Positions 9,902-18,297 of a stretch of 64,000 nt of DNA are shown piece after piece; within the stretch, counting starts at the first letter, position 1; the number at the start of each line of letters is the position of its first letter. Below the pieces are notes generated by a model. The model worked only from the letters and a program-made list of their open reading frames with translations. It was not told the origin of the DNA and ran no database searches. Origin of the DNA: Providencia sp. PROV188 (GTDB taxonomy: Bacteria; Pseudomonadota; Gammaproteobacteria; Enterobacterales; Enterobacteriaceae). Where the stretch lies: NCBI RefSeq assembly GCF_027595165.1, contig NZ_CP097291.1, positions 3,782,001-3,846,000 on the forward strand. Reading direction: 5' to 3'. The position numbers were made by a program, and so were the translations under genes.

Positions 9902-10918
9902 TTAGCGGCGAATGATTTCATCAAAGATCCCACCATTAGCAAAATGCGTTTTCTGCGCTTGTTGCCAACCACCAAAATTCTCATCCACGGTGAGCAATTT
10001 CAATTGTGGAAACTGGTTTTGATATTCTTTGGCTACTTGAGCATCTCGTGGACGATAATAGTTTTTTGCGGCAATTTCTTGCCCTTTAGGTGAATACAAA
10101 AACTCTAGATAGGCTTGTGCCACTTCACGGTGATCTCGCTTATCCACCGTTTTATCGACAACAGCAACGGTTGGTTCTGCCAAAATGGAAATACTCGGGG
10201 TAACAATTTCAAAATCCCCCTTCGCGCCTAACTCATTAATGGCTAACAACGCTTCATTTTCCCACGCAATCAGTACATCGCCGATTCCACGCTCTACAAA
10301 GCTGTTGGTTGCCCCTCTCGCCCCAGAGTCTAGCACTTCAACATTTTGATAAAGCTGCTTCACAAACTGTTTTGCCTTCTCTGGATCATTATGATTTTTT
10401 TCTAATCCATATCCCCATGCAGCCAAATAATTCCAGCGTGCGCCACCCGATGTTTTCGGATTAGGCGTCACAACCGAAACGTCTTTTCGGATCAAATCAT
10501 CCCAATCATGGATATTTTTCGGGTTATCTTTACGCACTAAAAAGACAATGGTTGAAGTATAGGGTGCAGAGTTATCGGGCAGTTTTTTCAGCCAGCCTGG
10601 ATTAATTTTGCCACTTTGTGCAATCGCATCCACATCGTATGCCAAAGCTAGCGTCACTACATCTGCCTCTAACCCATTAATCACCGAAGTAGCTTGTTTG
10701 CCGGAACCGCCATGAGACTGGCGCACCGTCACTGTATCCCCCGTTTTTGCTTTCCAATAATCACCAAACTCTTGATTATATTGGCGATAAAATTCGCGAG
10801 TCGGGTCATAAGAGACATTTAAAATTTGGATATCTTTCGCCCATGCTCCCGCAGTTAATAACAATAAAGAAAATGCCGCTATTGGATAGCGTGAACTTTG
10901 CCAGAAACGTACCATCAT
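9902..10918 (-). CDS. sbp: Periplasmic sulfate-binding protein
   Basis: About 338 residues: a Sec signal peptide ending near AWA-KDI, then a mature protein closely resembling E. coli Sbp ('[16 protein letters not shown]', '[18 protein letters not shown]', '[10 protein letters not shown]', '[14 protein letters not shown]'). It captures sulfate (and thiosulfate) for the CysUWA ABC transporter. The frame extends to ATG 10930, but GGAG lies 6 bases before the ATG at 10918 and nothing ribosome-like precedes 10930, so 10918 is preferred. Its neighbours tpiA and pfkA match E. coli order. Confidence 0.92.
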   Translation of the reverse strand: MMVRFWQSSRYPIAAFSLLLLTAGAWAKDIQILNVSYDPTREFYRQYNQEFGDYWKAKTGDTVTVRQSHGGSGKQATSVINGLEADVVTLALAYDVDAIAQSGKINPGWLKKLPDNSAPYTSTIVFLVRKDNPKNIHDWDDLIRKDVSVVTPNPKTSGGARWNYLAAWGYGLEKNHNDPEKAKQFVKQLYQNVEVLDSGARGATNSFVERGIGDVLIAWENEALLAINELGAKGDFEIVTPSISILAEPTVAVVDKTVDKRDHREVAQAYLEFLYSPKGQEIAAKNYYRPRDAQVAKEYQNQFPQLKLLTVDENFGGWQQAQKTHFANGGIFDEIIRR

Positions 10919-11098
10919 CCTTTTCTCCATTAATTGAATACGGAATCAGGCTGACAGATACCCACGGCAACGGGAAATACCGAAAAGGTAAATCTTATAA
11001 ATAAGAAGAATATCGAGGGGAACAAGGGCAATCTTCGCCGATATGGTCAGTATAAGGCCAACCATACCGGTGAGATTTGCAATAATAGAGGTGAGAAA

Positions 11099-12076
11099 TT
11101 AGTACAGTTTTTTCGCTGTTTCCAGCCAATCTTTCTTGAAGACGCGTTTCATGTTCATGACCGCATCAACAATATCATGGTGAACTAATTTTTCATTTTG
11201 GATCCCTACACAACGCCCGCCGTAGCCTTCAAGCAGCAGTTGGATTGAGTATGCACCCATGCGAGAAGCCAAAATACGGTCATAAGCCACTGGAGAACCA
11301 CCGCGCTGAATGTGACCTAATACAGTTGCACGAGTTTCATGATGAGTTTCTGCTTCAATGTATTTTGCTAACTCATCCACATCGCAAACGTGCTCGGTGA
11401 TAGCAACAATTGCATGGCGCTTGCCTTTTTCAATCCCACGTTTGATTTCCAACAATAACTCTTCGCGGTTAAATGGCATTTCTTGTTCTGGCAGAACTAA
11501 AAACTCACAGCCACCTGCAATGGCCGCAGAGAGGGTCAGATCGCCACAATAACGCCCCATCACTTCAACGATAGAGATACGTTTGTGAGAAGTCGATGTA
11601 TCACGTAAGCGGTCAATCGCTTCAACCACAGTTTCTAACGCAGTAAAATAACCGATGGTGTAGTCTGTACCAGCAACGTCGTTATCAATTGTGCCCGGTA
11701 AACCAATGCATGGGAAACCTAATTCAGTTAGGCATTTAGCACCAAGATAAGAACCGTCACCACCAATAACAACCAATGCATCGATGTGGTTTTTCTTCAG
11801 GTTTTCAACCGCTACCGCGCGGACTTTTTCATCACGGAATTGAGGGAAGCGAGCAGAGCCTAAGAATGTACCGCCACGGTTGATCATATCCGAAACGCTA
11901 TAACGGTCTAATTGCTTCATGCGGTTTTCATAAAGGCCGAGGTACCCATCAAAAATACCCATTACTTCTAAACCTTCTGCGAGAGCTGCACGTACTACGC
12001 CGCGGATCGCTGCGTTCATACCCGGTGCATCTCCACCGCTCGTTAACACTCCAATTCTTTTAATCTGCTTGACCAT
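11099..12076 (-). CDS. pfkA: ATP-dependent 6-phosphofructokinase I
   Basis: 325 residues, close to the 320 of E. coli PfkA. It phosphorylates fructose-6-phosphate to fructose-1,6-bisphosphate, the committed step of glycolysis. The N-terminal '[18 protein letters not shown]' ATP-binding loop, 'GGDGSYLGA' and the catalytic 'PGTIDNDV' are all present. A good AGAGG ribosome site lies 5-6 bases before the ATG. A palindrome upstream (12191-12206) resembles a Cra operator, fitting the known Cra control of pfkA in E. coli. Confidence 0.97.
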   Translation of the reverse strand: MVKQIKRIGVLTSGGDAPGMNAAIRGVVRAALAEGLEVMGIFDGYLGLYENRMKQLDRYSVSDMINRGGTFLGSARFPQFRDEKVRAVAVENLKKNHIDALVVIGGDGSYLGAKCLTELGFPCIGLPGTIDNDVAGTDYTIGYFTALETVVEAIDRLRDTSTSHKRISIVEVMGRYCGDLTLSAAIAGGCEFLVLPEQEMPFNREELLLEIKRGIEKGKRHAIVAITEHVCDVDELAKYIEAETHHETRATVLGHIQRGGSPVAYDRILASRMGAYSIQLLLEGYGGRCVGIQNEKLVHHDIVDAVMNMKRVFKKDWLETAKKLY

Positions 12077-12190
12077 GATGACCTCTGATTAATGAACATA
12101 AATTGCAAATCTACGAAAAAACCACCGCACTGCACTGATATTCACTGCGACTCACTGACGGATTAACCGCAAAACTCAGCCAATAATTTT

Positions 12191-12206
12191 GCTGAATTGA
12201 TTCAAC
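12191..12206. promoter_or_regulatory. Candidate Cra (FruR) operator upstream of pfkA
   Basis: GCTGAATTGATTCAAC contains the palindrome TGAAT-TG-ATTCA about 115 bp upstream of the pfkA start. It is a near match to the Cra consensus, and Cra represses pfkA in E. coli. No promoter elements were assigned, so the position relative to the transcription start is unknown. Confidence 0.45.
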
Positions 12207-12414
12207 AAGCGAAATAATACGACAAAGCAAGGATTATGCATGGGTTTTCTCGCCAACTTTTATGTTTTCTTGTGATCTCGATTACATAATTTTAGCTCAA
12301 ATGACGAAAACCAATCCACTCAACGCAATCATCTTACTTCGAAGTACAAATTAAGTCTCGATGATAGCATGTTAATCTCAGCACGACCCCATCATTGCAA
12401 GATGCGGAGCATTT

Positions 12415-12443
12415 TCCTATAAAAAAAGCACCCTAAGGTGCTT
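12415..12443 (-). terminator. Terminator of the acyltransferase/cdsA-like operon
   Basis: Read on the minus strand, AAGCACC-TTAG-GGTGCTT is followed by a run of Ts. The stem is 7 bp and lies about 44 bases after the stop of the cdsA-like gene. Confidence 0.85.
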
Positions 12444-12486
12444 CTGCAGTTGATGAAAAATAGAAGAATCTAGGGATAACAGCTAA

Positions 12487-13431
12487 TTAGGTATAAAAAT
12501 AACGCGTTAGGTGGAAGAAAATTGGTGCAGCAAAACAGAGAGAATCAATTCTATCTAACATTCCGCCATGCCCTTCAATGATGGCACCAAAGTCTTTGAT
12601 CCCGCTGTCGCGTTTAATTGCAGACATACACAGACCACCGACAAAGCCCATTAAGGTAATCGCCAATGACATTAACCCTGCAGCCCACCAACTAAATGGC
12701 GTCACCCAATACAAACAGATACCAATTAACACTGAAGTTAATATTCCGCCAATAAATCCTTCGACGGTTTTATTTGGGCTAAGCTTAGGTACAATAGGGT
12801 GTTTGCCCAGTAACTTACCAAAGACATATTGCAGTACATCAGAGATTTGCGTGACCACAATTAAGAACAGCAGCAGCTTAACGTTTTCCCCTTGGTAACC
12901 TTCAATATTCAGCATCAATAATGCCGGTACGTGGCTCAAGCAGAATACCGTGACCAACATACCCCATTGTATTTTCGCCGTACGTTCGAGGAAGTGGTAA
13001 GTATCCCCCGCCAACGCGATTCGCGTCGGTAAAAACAAGAAGACAAACACGGGCACAAAAATCGAGAACATCCCATACCACTCAATCCCAACCAGCACAT
13101 ATTGCAGAGGAAGGAAGACGAAAAAACACCAAAATAGCGCTTCATGGTCGCTACGGCGTGTCGGCGCTAGCGTAATAAATTCCCTTAATGCAAAGAAAGA
13201 GATCAACGCAAACAGGATCACGACCCCGATATTCCCAAGTACCACAGCCAAAACGCAGACGATGCACATCACCCACCAAGCACGAATACGAGCATTTAAG
13301 TTATCAATGGTTGGGTTACTTTTTTCCCCTGAATAACGGTATGCCAGAATACCGCCTATTACGCTGGCAACCATCAAAATACCGAAGACACCGGATAACA
13401 GCAGTGCTAATTCACGATCCCAAAGACTCAT
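12487..13431 (-). CDS. CdsA-like phosphatidate cytidylyltransferase (YnbB type)
   Basis: 314 residues with about eight hydrophobic segments and the CDP-diglyceride synthetase signature near the C-terminus (SAIKRDSGIKDFGAII, then EGHGGMLDRID). Family members convert phosphatidate plus CTP to CDP-diacylglycerol in the inner membrane. This is the YnbB-like second type rather than the main CdsA, which is normally next to bamA. Its ATG overlaps the stop of the upstream acyltransferase by four bases (ATGA), so the two are translationally coupled. The pair could form an accessory route from lysophosphatidate to CDP-diglyceride; that role is inference. Confidence 0.8.
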   Translation of the reverse strand: MSLWDRELALLLSGVFGILMVASVIGGILAYRYSGEKSNPTIDNLNARIRAWWVMCIVCVLAVVLGNIGVVILFALISFFALREFITLAPTRRSDHEALFWCFFVFLPLQYVLVGIEWYGMFSIFVPVFVFLFLPTRIALAGDTYHFLERTAKIQWGMLVTVFCLSHVPALLMLNIEGYQGENVKLLLFLIVVTQISDVLQYVFGKLLGKHPIVPKLSPNKTVEGFIGGILTSVLIGICLYWVTPFSWWAAGLMSLAITLMGFVGGLCMSAIKRDSGIKDFGAIIEGHGGMLDRIDSLCFAAPIFFHLTRYFYT

Positions 13432-14069
13432 GGCATCATCTCCTCAAGTGCAACTTTCGCTCTTTGCAAAAAATCCGCCTTATTTTCATCTTCAGCCAGT
13501 GGGGATAGTGGCTTCCCAACCGTTGCTGAACAGATAACTGGAACCACGAGCTTTGTTCCTTTCGGTAGCACGCGATTTAAATTTTCCAAATACACCGGGA
13601 CGACTTCAACATTGGGATATTTTTTTGCTAAATGATAAATTCCGCTTTTGAAGCTACCCAGTTCCTCGCCATCTCCTCGAGTTCCCTCTGGAAATAAAAT
13701 TAATGAATGGTTTGCAGCAAGCACCGCTTCTAGTGGCCCAAGGACAGACTCTTTTGCAGGTTTGTCCCCTTTTCTATCAACCAATACAGCTCGAAACACT
13801 TTATTGACGAGGTATCGGCGAAATGGCGTGCCATCCCAATAATCTTTGGCGGCAACAGGGTGAACAAAATGGCGCATTAAGGGAGGCAGCCCTGACCAGA
13901 TAACCAACCCGTCGAGGTGGCTTGAGTGGTTAGCATAGTAGATGCGGGGGGTAATAGCCGGTTGGCATCCGACCCAACGTGTACGGACACCCGTTAATAA
14001 ACGACAAGTACCGGACAACAGCATTCCCATTCCTTTCGCCAGTAGAGAAACTCGCTGTGTTTTTTCCAT
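13428..14069 (-). CDS. PlsC-like 1-acylglycerol-3-phosphate acyltransferase
   Basis: 213 residues with the acyltransferase motifs NHSSHLD (HX4D catalytic box) and FPEGTRGDGE. Members add an acyl chain to lysophosphatidate or related acceptors at the inner membrane. ATG at 14069 was chosen because AAGGA lies about 6 bases before it; the longer frame to 14207 has no ribosome site and runs through an AT-rich leader. It is coupled to the downstream cdsA-like gene by an ATGA overlap. The housekeeping plsC normally lies elsewhere, so this is probably a second, specialised acyltransferase. Confidence 0.8.
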   Translation of the reverse strand: MEKTQRVSLLAKGMGMLLSGTCRLLTGVRTRWVGCQPAITPRIYYANHSSHLDGLVIWSGLPPLMRHFVHPVAAKDYWDGTPFRRYLVNKVFRAVLVDRKGDKPAKESVLGPLEAVLAANHSLILFPEGTRGDGEELGSFKSGIYHLAKKYPNVEVVPVYLENLNRVLPKGTKLVVPVICSATVGKPLSPLAEDENKADFLQRAKVALEEMMP

Positions 14070-14254
14070 CTTTTTTCCTTGCTCTCTTATCGAGCACAAA
14101 TAAAACAATGATAAAAAAATTCTTAATCGTATTTGCTTAATAAGATATGCAGCGTCGAACAAGAGCACAACTGGATAAGTTCTGATTTGTGACTTTATTT
14201 TCACCACCAGAATTAAGATAAAGTGCAGGTTATATATAAAACTCAGATGTTAGA

Positions 14255-14284
14255 TAAAAAATGGGGAAGCCTTAGCTTCCCCAT
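14255..14284 (-). terminator. Terminator of loiP
   Basis: A perfect 10-bp stem ATGGGGAAGC / GCTTCCCCAT with a 4-nt loop, followed on the minus strand by TTTTTTATC, about 22 bases after the loiP stop. Confidence 0.9.
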
Positions 14285-14305
14285 TAATATCATTCAAGAT
14301 AAAAA

Positions 14306-15061
14306 TTATTTTTTATCTGCCGCGATACGGTCACGGATATGTTGTGCACGCTCATCTGACGGTGGGTGAGAATCAAACATGCTAGTTTCTTTGCTGCCCA
14401 GTTTTGCTAATTTGTCAAAACCAGTCACTAAACCTTTAGTATCTACACCACGTTTTTTCAGCAGATCATAAGAGAAATCATCTGCTTGGCTTTCTTGATG
14501 TTGAGAGAACTGAGAGTTAACCAGTTTTTGACCCAGCTCACCTAACTGTGAAGAGCTTAATTGAGTCGCAACATCGTTACCTGTTGCCGCTGCAGCAGTA
14601 CGTGCTGCAACTGCTGCATAAGCAACTTGCATTGCTTTACGGGTATGACCTAAAGCAACGTGACCCATCTCGTGACCCAGAACGCCTTCAACTTCGTTGT
14701 CGTTCATGATGTCCATCAGACCGCTGTATACACGTACACAGCCATTTGCCATTGCCCATGCGTTCACATCTTTGGTCATATAAACTTTATAGTTAACCGG
14801 AGTACCGTCAACTTCGTTACCCAGTGCTTTAGCAATTTTGTTTAAGCGTTGAGTATATTTGCTTGAAGCTGGAGCAATTTTGTTTTCTGCATCCATCTCT
14901 TTACAAGCGTCATCACTGAATTTTTTAACATCTGCATCAGATAATGTTGCAGCTTGGAATAATTGCATTCCAGAGTTGGTCATCAGCCCAGTGTCCATAC
15001 TCTTACAGCCAGTCATAATGACCGCAGAAACTGCGACCGCAACAAGCGCCTTCATTTTCAT
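14306..15061 (-). CDS. loiP: LoiP/YggG-type outer-membrane M48 metalloprotease lipoprotein
   Basis: 251 residues. A lipoprotein signal ends in MTGC (acylated Cys about 19). The M48 zinc motif HEMGH is followed by ALGHT, and the third ligand region is ESQADDFSYDLL. It closely matches E. coli LoiP (YggG), a protease on the periplasmic face of the outer membrane linked to low-osmolarity response and envelope quality control. 'SHPPSDERAQHIRDRI' near the C-terminus is also typical. A ribosome site (AAGGAAAAAAAA) precedes the start. It is monocistronic with its own terminator. Confidence 0.92.
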   Translation of the reverse strand: MKMKALVAVAVSAVIMTGCKSMDTGLMTNSGMQLFQAATLSDADVKKFSDDACKEMDAENKIAPASSKYTQRLNKIAKALGNEVDGTPVNYKVYMTKDVNAWAMANGCVRVYSGLMDIMNDNEVEGVLGHEMGHVALGHTRKAMQVAYAAVAARTAAAATGNDVATQLSSSQLGELGQKLVNSQFSQHQESQADDFSYDLLKKRGVDTKGLVTGFDKLAKLGSKETSMFDSHPPSDERAQHIRDRIAADKK

Positions 15062-15315
15062 CTTCTTTTTTTTCCTTGCTACAAAAATTATATTACTGTT
15101 TTTAATAAACCATTCTCGTTCTAATAACGATTAGGAGATATAGCCTAAAGATTCTGTTTAAAATCACAATAAGAATAAAGCCATTAAATAAGCAATCTAT
15201 GAATTTGATAACAATTTTGTCCAAAGAGTGAAATTATCAGAATTATCCGCTAACTAAATAGTCGCGATTTGACTGAGTTAAATCACTCTAAAATGACTTA
15301 AATGGCTTTGTAGCG

Positions 15316-15897
15316 TTATCTTTCGAATAACTCAATCACACAAAAGTCCCCATGACGCTCAGGAGAAGCAATATATTGCGTAGGAGTACCTGATTTTTCG
15401 ACCAATAGGGTTTCAAAATCATTTAAGACTGAGTGCTGCCCATCTACCTGCAACTCTAGCTTGCCCTGTAAGTTAAAAATCAGCACACAGTTTCCATTAC
15501 TGATCCACGAGTTTGCTGACTCACAAGATACCCACTGCAGCCGAGCTGAATACTTTTCAGGGTTGTAAATCAAATTAAAATCGCGGATGGCGTCATTAAT
15601 TAATTCGGCATACACATCACTTTCACCATTAAAGGCGTAAAATTGCTTTTGTAATAAAGAAACTGATGGGTTTTTATCTATCTGCAGCACAATCCCGGAG
15701 CCTTCCAATACGCCAATAATGCGCTGTTTATTTGGGAAGAAAGAGAATGAGCCAGCGGATTTTACGTCTGCAATCGACACTCGCCAGTCAAAATTTTCTA
15801 GTCCTTCGCCGTGGCTTCTTGCGAGTTCTAACGTAAATCCTTGCCCATTTTTCCAAGGCATTTTTTTATAATCGTGAGCAGTAAGTTTCTGGATCAT
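15316..15897 (-). CDS. HutD/Ves family cupin-like protein
   Basis: 193 residues, the usual length for HutD/Ves proteins. The opening 'MPWKNGQGFTLELA', then 'FDWRVSIADVKSAGSFSFFP' and 'RIIGVLEGSGIVLQI', are characteristic of this bicupin fold family. E. coli Ves has been linked to cold response and HutD to histidine use, but no biochemical activity is firmly established. No hut genes are nearby. A GAGG sequence lies about 12 bases before the ATG, so the ribosome site is not ideal. Confidence 0.8.
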   Translation of the reverse strand: MIQKLTAHDYKKMPWKNGQGFTLELARSHGEGLENFDWRVSIADVKSAGSFSFFPNKQRIIGVLEGSGIVLQIDKNPSVSLLQKQFYAFNGESDVYAELINDAIRDFNLIYNPEKYSARLQWVSCESANSWISNGNCVLIFNLQGKLELQVDGQHSVLNDFETLLVEKSGTPTQYIASPERHGDFCVIELFER

Positions 15898-16051
15898 GGC
15901 GCAATATGACCTCTTTGGATGTGTGAAAATCTATTTTGCAAGTGTTCAGAATAATCGTTGGAAATAAAGATAGTACGTGGAAAGTGAATGTATAGACAAC
16001 ATATCAGTAATAAAAATATTACTGATAGTAATAGAAGAGTAAAAAAGAGGG

Positions 16052-16339
16052 TTATCTTGCGCTCTTAAATTGCAACTTTAGTCCTAGTGAATGAACTATC
16101 TTCAAGATAGTGGTAAATGCAGGGTTACCTTCACCAGATAGTGCCTTATATAGCCCTTCTCGGCTCATTCCTACTTCCTTTGCTAATTGGGTCATATTTC
16201 TCGCTCTCGCAATATCGCCTAATGCCGCAAGAATGAGTGCCGTATCGCCTTCTTCTAATATTTCATTAAGATACAGCTGAATTTCTTCTTCGTTCGTTAA
16301 GTGCTCAGCAATGTCATACTCTTTTATTTTAATATTCAT
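16052..16339 (-). CDS. HTH antitoxin of a RelE/HigB-type addiction module
   Basis: 95 residues of the addiction-module antidote family (HigA-like, COG3636 type). It has an N-terminal 'YDIAEHLTNEEEIQLYLNE' segment, then a helix-turn-helix 'MTQLAKEVGMSREGLYKALS' and 'NPAFTTILKIVHSLGLKLQF'. It should bind its own promoter and neutralise the partner toxin. It is the second gene of a toxin-first operon, and its ATG overlaps the original toxin stop codon. The partner toxin is disrupted by two stop codons, so this antitoxin now appears to stand alone. Confidence 0.85.
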   Translation of the reverse strand: MNIKIKEYDIAEHLTNEEEIQLYLNEILEEGDTALILAALGDIARARNMTQLAKEVGMSREGLYKALSGEGNPAFTTILKIVHSLGLKLQFKSAR

Positions 16340-16638
16340 AGATCACCTTCAATTTCACGAAAAATTTGTTTGGCTTTGTCGATATCTTTTTGCTACGTCG
16401 ATTTATCACCACCGCTGATTAACAATACGATTGTATTATCAATCTTTCTTAAATAAACGCGATATCCTTTCCCTTCATGTATTTTTAATTCAGAAAAACC
16501 ATCACCTATTGATTCAACATCACCAAAATTGCCTTGCTTCAAACGCCGAATTCTTATCTGTATTTTTGTTTTTGCTCGAATATCTTTCAGGTCATGCATT
16601 CATCTATTAAAAATATCTGTCGTTAGTACGGTCAACAT
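16336..16638 (-). pseudogene. RelE/HigB-type toxin broken by two in-frame nonsense codons
   Basis: The original 100-codon frame starts at ATG 16638, behind a strong GGGAGG site, and ends at TGA 16336-16338, overlapping the antitoxin start. Codon 13 is TGA where the family has tryptophan (FNR-stop-MHDLKDIRAK), and codon 82 is TAG where glutamine is expected (GGDKST-stop-QKDIDKAK). The rest of the frame is undamaged and matches the family closely ('RIRRLKQGNFGDVESIGDG', 'GKGYRVYLRK'). Only internal restarts could give a 68-residue fragment from ATG 16599. Both lesions are single-base transitions (TGG to TGA, CAG to TAG). Loss of toxin with an intact antitoxin is the simplest reading. Confidence 0.85.
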
Positions 16639-16662
16639 AGAGCCTCCCTTCTCGCTATCTGT

Positions 16663-16703
16663 TAACTATAGTTATCACACCCACATTGTCAACTATAGTT
16701 AAC
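16663..16703. promoter_or_regulatory. Paired operator palindromes upstream of the toxin-antitoxin operon
   Basis: AACTATAGTT occurs twice (16664-16673 and 16691-16700), 27 bp apart, within longer near-palindromes GTTAACTATAGTTATC and GTCAACTATAGTTAAC. They lie 25-65 bp upstream of the toxin start, where an antitoxin autorepressor normally binds. Confidence 0.65.
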
Positions 16704-16720
16704 ATAGTTCCATTTAACAC

Positions 16721-16746
16721 AAAAAAAAGCCCCTTAAAAAGGGGCT
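16721..16746 (-). terminator. Terminator downstream of cpxP
   Basis: AGCCCCTT / AAGGGGCT stem of 8 bp with a 3-nt loop, followed on the minus strand by eight Ts. It lies about 140 bp after the cpxP stop and just upstream of the toxin-antitoxin promoter. Confidence 0.8.
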
Positions 16747-16886
16747 ATAAAGACAGGGATGGTGTCTATGGCAAGGAAAAACTTCAGTTATTGCTACTTC
16801 ACTACTTACTTCGAAACTCAACGATACAGCTTAGAAACTCAACTACAGGCTTTAAAAAACTCAACTACACTCACTACTAGGAATCT

Positions 16887-17447
16887 CTACTGCATAACTT
16901 GATATTCAGCGAACTTATGCTGATTAATTTGCTCAAGCTGCGCCTTTTGCTCTGGCGTCAGTAACTGGTAAAGCTCGTGATGGATGCGAGCCATCTCAAC
17001 GCGTTCATCCAATTCTTTTTGCAATTGTTTCTCAAGTTGCGCTCGGACAGCTTTATCATCAAAGCGATCCGCTATAATAAGTTTGTGTAATGACTCACGT
17101 TCTTGTATTGAAGCAACATTTTCACCATGACGGTGGCGCTGGGTAGCCATCAAGTCACGAAGCTGTTGGCGCTGTTTCTCACTCAACGTGATACCATTAA
17201 ACATAAATTCACTGGCACGTTCGTCGCTATTTAATGATTCAGGGATCTGAAACTGAATAGCAATATGTGTGGTTTGTAGTGGCTGGTCCGGTTGCATTTG
17301 AAGCACTAATGATGGTTCATCATTAACACTACTTTCAGATGCTTCACCAAACGCAGCGACTGGCCCGAAAACAAATGCAGAAGCTAAAACGTATGCGGCT
17401 GTTTTATGTACTGAACTGTGTTTTGTTCTGTGTACTATTCTTTGCAT
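16887..17447 (-). CDS. cpxP: Periplasmic chaperone/adaptor CpxP
   Basis: 186 residues: a signal peptide, then a helical hooked-hairpin protein carrying two LTxxQ-like motifs (ITLSEKQ around residue 92 and LLTPEQ near 168). CpxP inhibits the CpxA sensor in the periplasm and delivers misfolded proteins to DegP. It is divergent from cpxRA with a CpxR box between them, the same arrangement as in E. coli. The start is preceded by AAGG with 7 bases of spacing. Confidence 0.9.
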   Translation of the reverse strand: MQRIVHRTKHSSVHKTAAYVLASAFVFGPVAAFGEASESSVNDEPSLVLQMQPDQPLQTTHIAIQFQIPESLNSDERASEFMFNGITLSEKQRQQLRDLMATQRHRHGENVASIQERESLHKLIIADRFDDKAVRAQLEKQLQKELDERVEMARIHHELYQLLTPEQKAQLEQINQHKFAEYQVMQ

Positions 17448-17529
17448 TTAGATACCTTGTCTCCGAACGATGCTCGTGATTCAATGGAGTTAAATATACG
17501 CGGTCGGCTGCAAACTAGCGTCAGAGCAT

Positions 17530-17544
17530 GTAAAAGAACGTAAA
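17530..17544. promoter_or_regulatory. CpxR box between cpxP and cpxRA
   Basis: GTAAA-AGAAC-GTAAA matches the CpxR consensus GTAAA-N5-GTAAA exactly. It lies 55 bp upstream of cpxR and about 83 bp upstream of cpxP, so it can serve autoregulation of both divergent units. Confidence 0.9.
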
Positions 17545-17598
17545 GTCATGGAAACGTGAAGATTGTTATCGTATTTTGGCAGTTGGAGGACTTAATTA

Positions 17599-18297
17599 AT
17601 GCATAAAATCCTATTAGTTGATGACGACCGTGAACTCACGTCGCTTTTAAAAGAACTGCTGGAAATGGAAGGTTTCAATGTTGTCATCGCTTATGACGGT
17701 GAGCAAGCATTACAGCAAATCGATTCATCCATTGACCTATTATTACTCGACGTCATGATGCCGAAGAAAAACGGTATTGAGACATTAAAAGAGTTACGCC
17801 AAATTCACCAAACGCCAGTCATTATGTTAACGGCGCGTGGCAGTGAATTAGATAAAGTGCTGGGCTTAGAGCTCGGTGCCGATGACTATTTACCAAAACC
17901 ATTTAACGATAGGGAGTTAGTAGCGCGGATTCGTGCGTTACTGCGCCGCTCAAACTGGAGCGAGCAAACTCAAGGGGACAACAGCAACACCCCAACCTTA
18001 CAAGTAGATAAATTACAGCTCAATCCGGGTCGTCAAGAAGCCAGCTTCGATAACGAAATCCTTGATTTAACCGGCACCGAGTTTACTTTGCTCTATCTAT
18101 TAGCCCAGCATTTAGGGCAAGTGGTTTCAAGAGAGCATTTAAGCCAAGAAGTTTTGGGTAAGCGCCTCACGCCATTTGACCGTGCGATTGATATGCATAT
18201 TTCAAACTTGCGCCGCAAACTTCCAGAACGCACCGATGGTCAACCTTGGTTTAAAACCTTGCGTGGACGCGGTTACTTGATGGTTTCTGCCACATGA
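17599..18297 (+). CDS. cpxR: Cpx envelope-stress response regulator
   Basis: 232 residues, an OmpR-family regulator. The receiver domain has acidic residues DDD at 8-10, phosphoacceptor Asp51 (LLLLDVMMP) and the conserved lysine in LPKPF. A winged-helix DNA-binding domain follows, from about residue 130 ('LTGTEFTLLYLLAQ', 'FKTLRGRGYLM'). Phosphorylated CpxR activates envelope folding and degradation genes. The start is preceded by GGAGG. It overlaps cpxA by four bases (ATGA). Confidence 0.97.
   Translation: MHKILLVDDDRELTSLLKELLEMEGFNVVIAYDGEQALQQIDSSIDLLLLDVMMPKKNGIETLKELRQIHQTPVIMLTARGSELDKVLGLELGADDYLPKPFNDRELVARIRALLRRSNWSEQTQGDNSNTPTLQVDKLQLNPGRQEASFDNEILDLTGTEFTLLYLLAQHLGQVVSREHLSQEVLGKRLTPFDRAIDMHISNLRRKLPERTDGQPWFKTLRGRGYLMVSAT

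Larger units (their letters stand above)
12077..12486. other. Intergenic region upstream of pfkA
   Basis: 410 bp between pfkA and the cdsA-like gene, both on the minus strand. It holds the candidate Cra palindrome (12191-12206) and the terminator of the upstream operon (12421-12443). No ORF or RNA gene is apparent, and the fieF gene found near pfkA in E. coli is absent. Confidence 0.5.

Noticed and set aside
16686..16880. 64-codon plus-strand ORF between the toxin-antitoxin operators and cpxP
   Set aside because: It overlaps the operator and the cpxP terminator and has no ribosome site or recognisable product.
17530..17544. CpxR box as a novel finding
   Set aside because: It matches the known CpxR consensus and arrangement between cpxP and cpxRA, so it is listed as a feature only.
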